64,000 bases of DNA, taken from positions 186,001 through 250,000 of the forward strand of contig NZ_PPEG02000008.1 in NCBI RefSeq assembly GCF_002899945.2, in the 5' to 3' direction. This stretch comes from Chryseobacterium viscerum (GTDB taxonomy: Bacteria; Bacteroidota; Bacteroidia; Flavobacteriales; Weeksellaceae). How positions within the stretch are numbered: the first letter of the stretch is position 1; the number at the start of each line of letters is the position of its first letter. Made by a program: the position numbers and the translations under genes. Shown in pieces: positions 8,721 to 16,875 of the stretch. The notes below the pieces were generated by a model. It was not told where the DNA came from. It did no database searches and was given only the letters and a program-made list of their open reading frames with translations.

Positions 8721-9284
8721 ATGAAGAAATTTATTACCAATATTGTTGCCTTTTCAAGCTTATTTTTAGCCGTTCAGCAGCTGAGCGCTCAAAAAGTAGT
8801 GATGAATCGTGAGGTTGACACCCAGAAAGATGGCAAAATGCTTTTAGGAAATCAATTGAAAGAGCAGTTTTTAAAAGCTCCTTATGCAGATTGGTATGTA
8901 AAAGAACATGACGAGTATGTTCTTGACCAAAAGGCAGTCAGTGAATTGAAAAAAGAGAAAATTGGCACTTATGACATCATTGTTTTTATGGGAACATGGT
9001 GTGAGGACAGCCACAGAGATTTTCCAAGACTGATGAAAATATTGGAAGCGGTAAATTATCCGGAAAATAAATTAAACATTATTGCCGTAAACCGTAAGAA
9101 GGAATCTCCTACCGGGGATGAAAGTCTTTATAATCTTCAGAAAGTTCCTACTATTATCCTGAAAAGATATGGAAAAGAAATTGGGAGAATTATAGAAATG
9201 CCTACTACAGGATATATTGAAAGAGATCTGGTTCAGATTCTGAAAAAAAATGATTCATCTGTTATCAAAGAAATTTTTAAATAG
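8721..9284 (+). CDS. Exported thioredoxin-like protein (WCxxS)
   Basis: The 187-residue protein has a signal peptide (ending LSAQ) and a thioredoxin fold with the active-site segment FMGTWCEDSHRDFP, where the second Cys is replaced by Ser (monothiol WCEDS), and a cis-Pro loop KVPTIIL. A monothiol site suggests a reductase-like, isomerase or peroxidase-linked role rather than dithiol exchange. It acts in the periplasm. It is probably translationally coupled to its upstream neighbour. Confidence 0.8.
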   Translation: MKKFITNIVAFSSLFLAVQQLSAQKVVMNREVDTQKDGKMLLGNQLKEQFLKAPYADWYVKEHDEYVLDQKAVSELKKEKIGTYDIIVFMGTWCEDSHRDFPRLMKILEAVNYPENKLNIIAVNRKKESPTGDESLYNLQKVPTIILKRYGKEIGRIIEMPTTGYIERDLVQILKKNDSSVIKEIFK

Positions 9285-9287
9285 ATT

Positions 9288-9893
9288 TTGAGAAATTATA
9301 AAACAATTTTGTCTTTTGCAACCGGCGCCGGCGTTGTGATACTGCTGTTTTTCGGTCTTAAATCCTGCCTAAACCTGGGAAATAAAACTGAGAAATCGGA
9401 TTATTATATCCTGACCAATCAGATTTCCAAGATGAATAAGATGGTGGTAATCGAACAGAATACCTCCAGTATGCAGAAAACGAAGATGGGATTTGAAGTA
9501 TTTGGCAAGGAGGTATCAAGCAACAGCATTATTACCTATACAAAGACCAATGCGCAGGTTTCTTATGATCTTAACAAAATGAAGATCGAAGTAGATTCCA
9601 TCAATAAAAAACTTGTTATTACAGAGCTTCCTGATGCAGATATCAGAATCACACCAAGCGTTGAAATCCAGTCTTTAGATGATTCTTTCTTTAACCGAAT
9701 TGAGGAAAAAGACATTAAGAATGTTACTCAAAAAGCTAAAGAAACCGCAGAAAAATCAATTGACCAGAATCAGCTGAGAAGTGAAGGCCATAAGCAGCTA
9801 ATGGAAAATCTTAATAACATTTTCGTCCTGGCAAAAGCTTTGAATTACACTATTGAAGATAAGACAGGAAAAATTGGTATCTTAGGTCTCTAA
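9288..9893 (+). CDS. DUF4230 membrane-anchored protein
   Basis: The 201-residue protein has one N-terminal transmembrane segment (GAGVVILLFFGLKSCL) and a DUF4230 body (MVVIEQNTSSMQKTK, ITYTKTNAQVSYDLNKMKIEVD). Function is unknown. The only start that keeps the membrane anchor is TTG at 9288, 3 bp after the preceding stop; the next ATGs fall inside the domain. A TTG start may limit expression relative to its operon partners. Confidence 0.75.
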   Translation: MRNYKTILSFATGAGVVILLFFGLKSCLNLGNKTEKSDYYILTNQISKMNKMVVIEQNTSSMQKTKMGFEVFGKEVSSNSIITYTKTNAQVSYDLNKMKIEVDSINKKLVITELPDADIRITPSVEIQSLDDSFFNRIEEKDIKNVTQKAKETAEKSIDQNQLRSEGHKQLMENLNNIFVLAKALNYTIEDKTGKIGILGL

Positions 9894-9910
9894 GACTAAA
9901 TACTAATATC

Positions 9911-10051
9911 ATGAATTCAACAGAAGACAAAAAAGAAAAAGAAGAGACGTTACAGAATCAAGATTTGGAAAACAACCCATCTCCAAAAAAGACAGAGAAA
10001 GAAAAAGTTCCAAAATCTTCTACAAACAAATCCGGTAAAACTGGAGGTTAA
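9911..10051 (+). CDS. Small hydrophilic disordered protein, copy 1
   Basis: This is a 46-residue, highly charged, Lys/Glu/Ser-rich peptide that starts MNSTEDKKEKEE and ends NKSGKTGG. It has no membrane segment. Similar C-terminal text recurs twice downstream (10053-10157 and 10231-10416), so this is the first of a tandem family. Function is unknown; the composition resembles small stress-type disordered proteins. It begins 17 bp after the DUF4230 gene. Confidence 0.55.
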   Translation: MNSTEDKKEKEETLQNQDLENNPSPKKTEKEKVPKSSTNKSGKTGG

Positions 10052-10052
10052 A

Positions 10053-10157
10053 CAGGATGAGGATCTTAACAATACCTCTCCACAAAAACATGCTTCTGAT
10101 AAGAAAGAAGATGTTCCAAAGTCACCAACCCAGAAATCAGTAACACGCGGAGGGTGA
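10053..10157 (+). pseudogene. Decayed second copy of the small hydrophilic protein
   Basis: Right after the stop of copy 1, in another frame, the sequence reads QDEDLNNTSPQKH through KEDVPKSPTQKSVTRGG to a TGA. It aligns with NQDLENNPSPKK and KVPKSSTNKSGKTGG of copy 1. It lacks its own start codon. It is either a truncated duplicate or the C-terminal part of copy 1 cut off by a frameshift near 10040-10050. Confidence 0.5.
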
Positions 10158-10230
10158 TGTATGCTTTTCCCATTTTGGCAAGCGCTTTGAATGATAATAT
10201 CAATATTTTTGAAATTAAAAATTTAAAGTC

Positions 10231-10416
10231 ATGAATACAAAAGGAAACACCAACAAAAAAGAATCTGCCAATACCGCAGAAACTAAAAAGCAGAATGAGG
10301 ATTTCCAGGATATTCCTGCTGCCTCGAAAAAGACCAATCCACCTGAAATTGATAAGGAAGACATTCAAAAAGCTTCAAAAAACAAATCAGGAAAAACGGA
10401 TAATACAAAAAGATAA
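10231..10416 (+). CDS. Small hydrophilic disordered protein, copy 3
   Basis: This 61-residue Lys/Asn/Thr-rich protein contains ASKNKSGKTDNTKR near its end, echoing the KSGKTGG ending of the first small gene. It is the third member of the tandem set and keeps a clean ATG and stop. No transmembrane or domain signature is visible. A long minus-strand frame overlaps it but reads as low-complexity antisense. Confidence 0.5.
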   Translation: MNTKGNTNKKESANTAETKKQNEDFQDIPAASKKTNPPEIDKEDIQKASKNKSGKTDNTKR

Positions 10417-10450
10417 AAGAGTTGCCAAAGCTTCTTTATAATTAAAAAAC

Positions 10451-10490
10451 GAAAAGTTCCGCTTCATATGAGGCGGAACTTTTCTTTCTA
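10451..10490. terminator. Bidirectional terminator between small genes and leu operon
   Basis: A 12-bp stem GAAAAGTTCCGC / GCGGAACTTTTC has T-runs on both strands. It lies between the convergent 10231-10416 gene and leuB. Confidence 0.85.
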
Positions 10491-10514
10491 ACTATCTAAA
10501 TGAACTTTTTGTTT

Positions 10515-11639
10515 CTATACAATGGTTGATTTTCCGATCTTGATATTTTCAAAATTGTAATACGACTTTTCGGAATATCTGATATGGTCGGCAATAAAGT
10601 TTCCCACTTCACTTGTTGAGTAATACTGCTTCGTATTCAGATCTACAGTAACATACTTATTTTCAATAGCATGCTCCACGGACTGCCTTAGTTTGCTGGC
10701 TGCAGCCTGTAAATTAAGATGATCCAGCATCATGGCTACACTTAAAATAGAGGCAACAGGATTTGCAATTCCTTTTCCTTTAGCCTGAGGATAAGACCCA
10801 TGGATAGGCTCAAATAAAGCATTTTTCTCACCCACCGAAGCAGATGGCAGAAGCCCGATAGAACCTCCAATCACACTCGCTTCATCTGAAATAATATCTC
10901 CAAACATATTTTCAGTCAAAATAACATCGAAGTGTTTAGGATTAAGGATCAGCTGCATCGCGGCATTATCCACAAACATATAATCAAGTTGTACATCGGG
11001 ATATTCTGTGGCAATTTCCTGACATGTTTTTCTCCATAATCTTGAAGTATCCAGAACATTAGCCTTATCAATAAGTGTAAGTCTTTTATTTCTTTTCTGC
11101 GCTTCCTGAAATGCCATATGCGCAATTGGAATAATATCTTCACGGCTGTATTTACATACGTCATAAGCATACGCTCCTTCAGGATCTGTAAATTTTTCAC
11201 CAAAATAGATTCCACTTACCAGTTCTCTGAAGATCTGAATATCCGCACCTTCAATAATCTCTCTTTTGAGCGGGCTCTTATCAATTAAAGAACCATACGT
11301 TTTCAAAGGACGGATATTGGCAAACAATCCCAGCTCTTTGCGAAGTTTTAGCAACCCTTGTTCAGGTCTTACTTTTGCATCCGGATTATTATCAAAAATC
11401 GGATCTCCGATGGCCCCAAAGAGAACAGCATCAGATTCTTTACAGATTTTCAGGGTCTCATCCGGTAAAGGATTTCCTGTTTTGAAAATAGCTTCTGCAC
11501 CGATTAATCCATAATCAAAATGGAATTTACATTGAAAAGCTTCAGCAATAACATCTAATATTTTAATGCTTTCGCTGATGATTTCCGGGCCGATCCCATC
11601 TCCGGGAAGAACCGCGATTTTAAAATAATTGTCGTTCAT
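10515..11639 (-). CDS. leuB: 3-isopropylmalate dehydrogenase
   Basis: This 374-residue enzyme oxidatively decarboxylates 3-isopropylmalate to 2-oxoisocaproate with NAD+ (leucine pathway). Family landmarks are the N-terminal VLPGDGIGPEI, the substrate-binding arginines around RPEQGLLKLRKELGLFANIRP, the metal-binding DNAAMQLI and FGDIISDEAS segments, and EPIHGSYPQAKGKGIANPVA. It is the last gene of the leu operon and its start overlaps the end of leuD by 20 bp. A C-terminal tail of about 25 residues (after IADHI) slightly exceeds many homologues. Confidence 0.97.
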   Translation of the reverse strand: MNDNYFKIAVLPGDGIGPEIISESIKILDVIAEAFQCKFHFDYGLIGAEAIFKTGNPLPDETLKICKESDAVLFGAIGDPIFDNNPDAKVRPEQGLLKLRKELGLFANIRPLKTYGSLIDKSPLKREIIEGADIQIFRELVSGIYFGEKFTDPEGAYAYDVCKYSREDIIPIAHMAFQEAQKRNKRLTLIDKANVLDTSRLWRKTCQEIATEYPDVQLDYMFVDNAAMQLILNPKHFDVILTENMFGDIISDEASVIGGSIGLLPSASVGEKNALFEPIHGSYPQAKGKGIANPVASILSVAMMLDHLNLQAAASKLRQSVEHAIENKYVTVDLNTKQYYSTSEVGNFIADHIRYSEKSYYNFENIKIGKSTIV

Positions 11640-12228
11640 TTGTTTTTTGTGTCTTTAGTTCAAACTTTGTAATCGCCTGTTTTCTGCTGATTAAAAAATC
11701 AATATCGTCATAGCCGTTTAGCAGGCATATTTTCTTATAAGAATCAATCTCAAAGGTTTCAGTAGTATCTTTAAAGCTGATAGACTGCAGCTCTACATCA
11801 ATCGCAATTTCATTGTCTGGATTTTCATTGATGCCTTCTAAAATTTCTTTTAAAAACTCTTCGGAAACTTTTACAGGAAGAAGTCCGTTATTGAGAGCAT
11901 TTCCTTTGAAGATATCCGCAAAATAACTGGAAACAATTACTTTAAAACCATAATCCGTTAAAGACCAGGCAGCATGTTCACGACTGCTTCCACAGCCAAA
12001 ATTATTTCCTGCCACCAGAATCTCACCACTGAATTTTGGATTGTTTAAAACAAAGTCAGGATTCGGTTCACCTGTATGAATATTGAACCTCCAGTCTCTG
12101 AACAGATTCTCACCAAACCCTTTTCTGTCTATACTTTTCAGAAACCTTGCCGGAATAATCTGATCTGTATCTATATTTTCTGCTGGCAATGGAACTGCAG
12201 TGGATTTTATAATAACTAATTTTTGCAT
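11620..12228 (-). CDS. leuD: 3-isopropylmalate dehydratase small subunit
   Basis: This 202-residue protein is the swivelling domain subunit that pairs with LeuC to isomerise 2- to 3-isopropylmalate. Signatures are PLPAENIDTDQIIPARFL, NFGCGSSREHAAWSL and IVSSYFADIFKGNALNNGLLPV. The start at 12228 (MQKLVIIKSTAV) fits the family; an upstream in-frame ATG at 12267 would add 13 unconserved residues reaching into the repeat-filled spacer. Confidence 0.96.
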   Translation of the reverse strand: MQKLVIIKSTAVPLPAENIDTDQIIPARFLKSIDRKGFGENLFRDWRFNIHTGEPNPDFVLNNPKFSGEILVAGNNFGCGSSREHAAWSLTDYGFKVIVSSYFADIFKGNALNNGLLPVKVSEEFLKEILEGINENPDNEIAIDVELQSISFKDTTETFEIDSYKKICLLNGYDDIDFLISRKQAITKFELKTQKTNERQLF

Positions 12229-12251
12229 GTATTCTATATTGTTAGACTTTG

Positions 12252-12385
12252 AACCACAAAAACACAAAAATTTTCTTTTTTACCCTTCAGTTCACTTAAG
12301 AAGAGGTAAAAGACTTCACTTTTTATGCAGGTAAATGATAACTTCTTCTTACTTAAGTGTTATCATTTTTTGTGACTTTATGGTT
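12252..12385. repeat. Nested palindromic repeat in the leuC-leuD spacer
   Basis: An outer imperfect inverted pair (12252-12270, AACCACAAAAACACAAAAA; 12366-12385, ending TTTATGGTT) encloses CACTTAAG/CTTAAGTG copies and a perfect 10-bp stem, AAATGATAAC (12333-12342) with GTTATCATTT (12359-12368). The arrangement resembles the his-operon spacers. It may be folded in RNA between cistrons. Confidence 0.6.
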
Positions 12386-12408
12386 AAAACATATTTTAAA
12401 ATTCCTTT

Positions 12409-13797
12409 TTAGTGTACACTTTCAAAAGCGGAAATTTTACCTTCTATCGCTGCTTTTGCTGCGGTAAGCGGACTGGCAAGAATGGTTCTTGCTCCTTGTC
12501 CCTGCCTGCCTTCAAAGTTTCTGTTGGAAGTGGATACACAATATTCTCCTTCAGGAATCTTATCATCATTCATTGCCAGACACGCTGAACATCCCGGCTG
12601 ACGGATCTGAAATCCTGCTTCATTGAATATCTTATCTAATCCTTCTTCATAAATCTGCTTAACAACCTGCTGAGATCCAGGCACTATGAGAGCTTTCACT
12701 GCTTCGGACTTACTTTTTCCTTTTATATACTGAGCTGCTGAACGGAAATCTTCTATTCTTGCATTGGTACAGCTTCCTATGAAAACATAGTTAACCTTGA
12801 TGCCGTTAACTGTCTGACCTGCTTCCAATCCCATATACCGTAATGCCTTCTCTTCAGATTCACTCTGGGGAGCCGGAATTACTTCACGGATAGAAATCCC
12901 CATTCCCGGATTTGTTCCATAGGTAATCATCGGATAGATGTCTGCAGCATCAAAGCTGAGCTCTTTATCGAAAATAGCCCCATCATCTGTTTTCAGGGTT
13001 CTCCAATACTCTACTTTCTCTTCCCACTCTTCACCTTGCGGAGCGAATTTTTTATCTTTTACATATTCAAAAGTCGTTTCGTCAGGAGCAATCATTCCGC
13101 CTCGGGCACCCATTTCAATGCTCATGTTGCATACGGTCATTCTTCCTTCCATCGACATTTCTTCAAATACATTTCCAGCATATTCACAGAAATATCCTGT
13201 TCCACCATCTGTTCCTATTTTTGAAATGATATAAAGAATAACATCCTTAGACTGAACATTTTCATTCAAAGTACCCGTCACAGTAATTCTCATTGATTTT
13301 GGCTTGTTGAGAAGCAGACACTGGCTGGCAAAAACCTGCGCTACCTGGCTCGTTCCAATCCCAAAAGCAATAGATCCGAATGCTCCATGGGTAGAAGTAT
13401 GGCTGTCACCGCAAACAATACTCATTCCCGGTTGGGTAATTCCCAGTTCCGGAGCAATGATATGCACGATTCCCTGATATTGGTGCCCCAATCCGAAGAG
13501 TTCAATATTGTTTTTCTTACAGTTTTCGGTAAGCTGCTCTACCTGATTTCTTGAAAGATCATCTCTGATAGGCTTCTCCTGATGCAAAGTAGGAACATTA
13601 TGATCAGCTGTTGCTACAATCTGTTCCGGCCTGAATACTTCCAGGTTTCTGGACTCAAGTTCCGCAAAAGCCTGAGGGCTCGTTACTTCATGGATAAGGT
13701 GTTTGTCTATGTAGATAATCTGGGGTCCGTCAGGAATAGTTTCTACTACGTGAGCGTCCCAAACTTTATCAAAAAGTGTCTTTTTATTACTGTCCAT
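12409..13797 (-). CDS. leuC: 3-isopropylmalate dehydratase large subunit
   Basis: This 462-residue aconitase-family protein carries the [4Fe-4S] cluster. The cysteine ligands are in the FIGSCTNARIEDF and QPGCSACLAMN segments. Other landmarks are KTLFDKVWDAH at the N-terminus, VCGDSHTSTHGAFG and TSNRNFEGRQGQGARTILASP. It works with LeuD. It lies 30 bp after leuA, with a repeat-filled 180-bp gap before leuD. Confidence 0.97.
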   Translation of the reverse strand: MDSNKKTLFDKVWDAHVVETIPDGPQIIYIDKHLIHEVTSPQAFAELESRNLEVFRPEQIVATADHNVPTLHQEKPIRDDLSRNQVEQLTENCKKNNIELFGLGHQYQGIVHIIAPELGITQPGMSIVCGDSHTSTHGAFGSIAFGIGTSQVAQVFASQCLLLNKPKSMRITVTGTLNENVQSKDVILYIISKIGTDGGTGYFCEYAGNVFEEMSMEGRMTVCNMSIEMGARGGMIAPDETTFEYVKDKKFAPQGEEWEEKVEYWRTLKTDDGAIFDKELSFDAADIYPMITYGTNPGMGISIREVIPAPQSESEEKALRYMGLEAGQTVNGIKVNYVFIGSCTNARIEDFRSAAQYIKGKSKSEAVKALIVPGSQQVVKQIYEEGLDKIFNEAGFQIRQPGCSACLAMNDDKIPEGEYCVSTSNRNFEGRQGQGARTILASPLTAAKAAIEGKISAFESVH

Positions 13798-13827
13798 TGT
13801 TTACTTTATCTTGATTTAAATCAAACC

Positions 13828-14991
13828 TTACCCTATTTTTCTGCTGAAAGAATCCATCATGATGCTCAGGTCATCGTTATCAATTTCTTTTTTAAGGTCA
13901 GCAATTTTCAAAAATTCCTGATATAAATAATCAAGTTCATTCTTCGTAATATCATACCCGATATTTTTAAAGCGGTATGCCAATGCTGAACGTCCGCTTC
14001 TTGCAGTAAGAATGATAGAAGATGCATTCACTCCTACTTCAGCAGGATCAATGATTTCATAAGTTTCTCTGTTTTTGATTACTCCATCCTGATGAATTCC
14101 CGAGCTGTGCGCAAATGCGTTAGCTCCAACAATAGCTTTATTAGGCTGCACAGACATCCCCATCAGTTCAGATACCATTGTACTCATTTCATTCAACATT
14201 CTGGAATTGACATCAGTATGCAGATTTAAATTTTTATGCTGTTTTAAAATCATGACGACTTCTTCTAATGCCGTATTTCCTGCTCTTTCTCCCAATCCGT
14301 TGATGGTACATTCAATCTGACGGGCACCATTAATAGCTCCAGCAATAGAATTGGCAGTAGCCAGCCCAAGATCATTGTGACAATGGCATGACAATACTGC
14401 TTTTTCAATTCCTTTTACGTTTTCTCGCAGGTATTTTATTTTCTGTCCATACTCTTCTGGAAGACAATATCCTGTGGTATCGGGAATATTCAACACTGTA
14501 GCTCCAGCTTTAATTACAGCTTCACATACCTGTGCCAGGTAATCATTATCTGTTCTTCCGGCATCTTCAGCATAAAACTCTACATCTTCCACATAGCTTT
14601 TTGCGTATCGAACTGCATCTGCTGCTCTCTCAATGATATCTTCTCTTGTTGAATTGAATTTATATCTGATATGGGAATCAGAAGTTCCGATTCCGGTGTG
14701 TATTCTTGGTCTTTTGGCGAATTTCAATGCTTCTGCAGCGACATCAATATCTTTTTTATTTGCTCTTGTCAATCCACATACTTTTGCATTTTTCACCAGT
14801 TTTGAAATTTCAGAAACAGATTCAAAATCTCCAGGACTGGAAATCGGAAACCCTGCTTCAATGATATCAATCCCCAGCCCATCCAGCCTTTCAGCAATAA
14901 TCAGTTTTTGTTCCGTGTTGAGTTTACATCCCGGCACCTGCTCCCCATCTCTTAGTGTTGTATCAAAAATTTCAATTTTATCGGAATTCAT
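13828..14991 (-). CDS. leuA: 2-isopropylmalate synthase (short form)
   Basis: This 387-residue enzyme condenses acetyl-CoA with 2-oxoisovalerate, the committed step to leucine. It shows FDTTLRDGEQVPGCKL (metal/substrate site), HCHNDLGLATANS (metal-ligand His pair) and GLGERAGNTALEEV. It ends shortly after the catalytic barrel and linker and lacks the C-terminal leucine-binding regulatory domain of the 510-570-residue form, so feedback inhibition through that domain is not expected. It is first in the leuA-C-D-B operon. Confidence 0.93.
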   Translation of the reverse strand: MNSDKIEIFDTTLRDGEQVPGCKLNTEQKLIIAERLDGLGIDIIEAGFPISSPGDFESVSEISKLVKNAKVCGLTRANKKDIDVAAEALKFAKRPRIHTGIGTSDSHIRYKFNSTREDIIERAADAVRYAKSYVEDVEFYAEDAGRTDNDYLAQVCEAVIKAGATVLNIPDTTGYCLPEEYGQKIKYLRENVKGIEKAVLSCHCHNDLGLATANSIAGAINGARQIECTINGLGERAGNTALEEVVMILKQHKNLNLHTDVNSRMLNEMSTMVSELMGMSVQPNKAIVGANAFAHSSGIHQDGVIKNRETYEIIDPAEVGVNASSIILTARSGRSALAYRFKNIGYDITKNELDYLYQEFLKIADLKKEIDNDDLSIMMDSFSRKIG

Positions 14992-15019
14992 AAGTGAAGT
15001 TTTTTACTTAATTTTGGTT

Positions 15020-15066
15020 CAAAACTACAGCTTGCAATATTTTTTGATTTTCACTTTTTGTGAAAA
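15020..15066 (-). promoter_or_regulatory. leu operon promoter -7 element and adjacent palindrome
   Basis: On the minus strand TAGTTTTG (15020-15027) fits TAnnTTTG and would start the leu transcript about 20 nt before leuA. Just upstream is a palindrome, TTTTCAC-5 nt-GTGAAAA (about 15048-15066), a possible operator. No Leu-rich leader peptide was found between promoter and leuA. Confidence 0.45.
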
Positions 15067-15139
15067 CTACAATATTCAACTGTTGAAAAAATGATCGTAT
15101 TCATTTATTAGTCAGTATTTTAATTTATAAAAATTTACA

Positions 15140-16684
15140 ATGGCAGAATTGCAGAAAGATTTTTTGTTTGTATTGGTAAAGTCATTGACCACCTCAGAAA
15201 AACGACAGTTTAAGTTATATGTAAACCGTCTCGGAATTAACGTAGATGCCAAATTTCTCCTGTTATTTTCCGAAATAGACAAGATGAAGGAATATGATGA
15301 AAGTGTAATTATTGAGAAAAAAATTTCTACAAAGCAGCAACTTTCCAATCTTAAAGCCCATCTTTACAAACAGGTTCTGGTAAGTCTCCGGATGAACCCA
15401 AGCCATCAGAATTATAGAATTCAGCTCCGGGAACAGTTGGATTTTGCCAATATCCTCTATCAAAAAGGACTTTATAAGCAGGCTTTAAAAATATTGGATA
15501 AAACCAAGCAGTCTGCCCTCGAACTGGATGAAAAAAGTATTGCTTCCGAAATCATAGATCTTGAAAAAGTGATTGAATCACAGTTTATTACACGAAGTAT
15601 TGAAGGACGCGCTGAAGAGCTCATCAAACAATCCCAGGAAATAAGCAAACAGAACCGATATACCACAAAATTATCTAATCTTTCACTGAAATTATACAGT
15701 GAAATGCTCACCCATGGCTATGTAAAAAATGATACAGGCCGACAGGAAGTGATGGATGTTTTCAATGCTCAGATTAAAAATATAAGCCCGGAAAAACTGA
15801 ACTTTACTGAAAAGCTTTGGTATTACAAGGCTCATGTCTGGAAAAACCAGCTTTTACAGGATTATAAGTATACATTGAAATATGCTTATCAATGGGTAGA
15901 TCTTTTTCATAAGAAGCCTGAAATGATCTTCAGTCATCCGGTTTGGTACATCAAAGGCAATACGTATCTGCTGAAAATTCTGTTTCTGTATGGAAATATT
16001 GACATTCTGGAAGAACATTTTGCCAACTTTAATAAGATGGTAAATGCTGAAAATTTTGCCCAGAATGAAAATCTGCAATCTCTTATTTTCCTTACCCACT
16101 ACAATACACTGATGAATATTCACTTTGTAAAAGGCGAATTTTTCACGGGAACCAAGCTTATTCCTGAAGTGGAATTAAAAATGGAAAAACTCAGAGAAAG
16201 AATTGACGAACACCACTTTATGATTCTCTACCTTAAAATGGCAGCGATGTTTTTCGGCAGTAAAATGTTTGAAAAATCAATTGAGTATTCTATGAGGGTG
16301 ATAGAGTCAAAAGGAAATGTACAGGAAGATCTGTTGTTTCATACCCGCATTTTGATTTTAATGGCGAAGTATGAGTCCGGAAATGATGAGGATTATGATG
16401 AATTTATTGCCTCTACATTGAAGTTTGCAAAAAAGATGAAAAAACCGGAAGACTTCCATTTTGAAAGCATTCAGTTTTTTAAGAATCTTAATAATCAGGT
16501 GTTGAATCAAAGACAGAAAGCCTTTGAAAGTTTTGATAAAAAGCTGGAAGAATTTTCTAATAATGAATATTACAGACGGTCATTATTTTATATTGATATT
16601 CATGGATGGATCAAATCTAAAGTCCAGAATGTAGATGTAATTGAAATCATCAAACAGAAAGTAAAGTATAAAAGAAAGCATTAA
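15140..16684 (+). CDS. Helical-repeat protein of unknown function
   Basis: This is a 514-residue soluble protein without signal peptide, rich in amphipathic helices and Leu/Lys, resembling TPR-like alpha-solenoids (for example ILYQKGLYKQALKILDKT at about 110-130). N-terminal text such as LTTSEKRQFKLYVNRLG appears to be a conserved domain in Bacteroidota, but no function is known to me. It is divergent from leuA and shares a 148-bp intergenic region with it. No terminator was noted. Confidence 0.7.
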   Translation: MAELQKDFLFVLVKSLTTSEKRQFKLYVNRLGINVDAKFLLLFSEIDKMKEYDESVIIEKKISTKQQLSNLKAHLYKQVLVSLRMNPSHQNYRIQLREQLDFANILYQKGLYKQALKILDKTKQSALELDEKSIASEIIDLEKVIESQFITRSIEGRAEELIKQSQEISKQNRYTTKLSNLSLKLYSEMLTHGYVKNDTGRQEVMDVFNAQIKNISPEKLNFTEKLWYYKAHVWKNQLLQDYKYTLKYAYQWVDLFHKKPEMIFSHPVWYIKGNTYLLKILFLYGNIDILEEHFANFNKMVNAENFAQNENLQSLIFLTHYNTLMNIHFVKGEFFTGTKLIPEVELKMEKLRERIDEHHFMILYLKMAAMFFGSKMFEKSIEYSMRVIESKGNVQEDLLFHTRILILMAKYESGNDEDYDEFIASTLKFAKKMKKPEDFHFESIQFFKNLNNQVLNQRQKAFESFDKKLEEFSNNEYYRRSLFYIDIHGWIKSKVQNVDVIEIIKQKVKYKRKH

Positions 16685-16774
16685 ATAAAAACACATAAAT
16701 CACTGTTTTAAAAGCAATTAAAATAGTTTATTTAATGTAAAATTAAACATTTAAAACAGTCAATTTATTTAAAA

Positions 16775-16860
16775 AATAATCTCTCGCCGATTGAGCAAAC
16801 TAAGCAGATCTTTTTATGTACATCTGCGAAATCAGCTGAATCTGCGAGAGAATACAATCG
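16775..16860. repeat. Dispersed intergenic repeat of the TCTCGCAGATT family
   Basis: The segment reads TCTCTCGCCGATTGAGCAA then later AATCTGCGAGAGA, an imperfect inverted repeat. Related text occurs at 47213 and 55799-55835. Confidence 0.5.
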
Positions 16861-16875
16861 TGTTCAATGCTGTTT

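Noticed and set aside
10066..10368. 100-codon minus-strand frame over the small hydrophilic genes
   Set aside because: It is antisense to the Lys-rich paralogues and reads as Phe/Ile-rich low-complexity text; the plus-strand copies show clear mutual similarity.
14992..15139. Leucine leader peptide upstream of leuA
   Set aside because: The only short ORF there (beginning MNTIIFSTVEYC) has no Leu run and no terminator follows, so attenuation is not supported.
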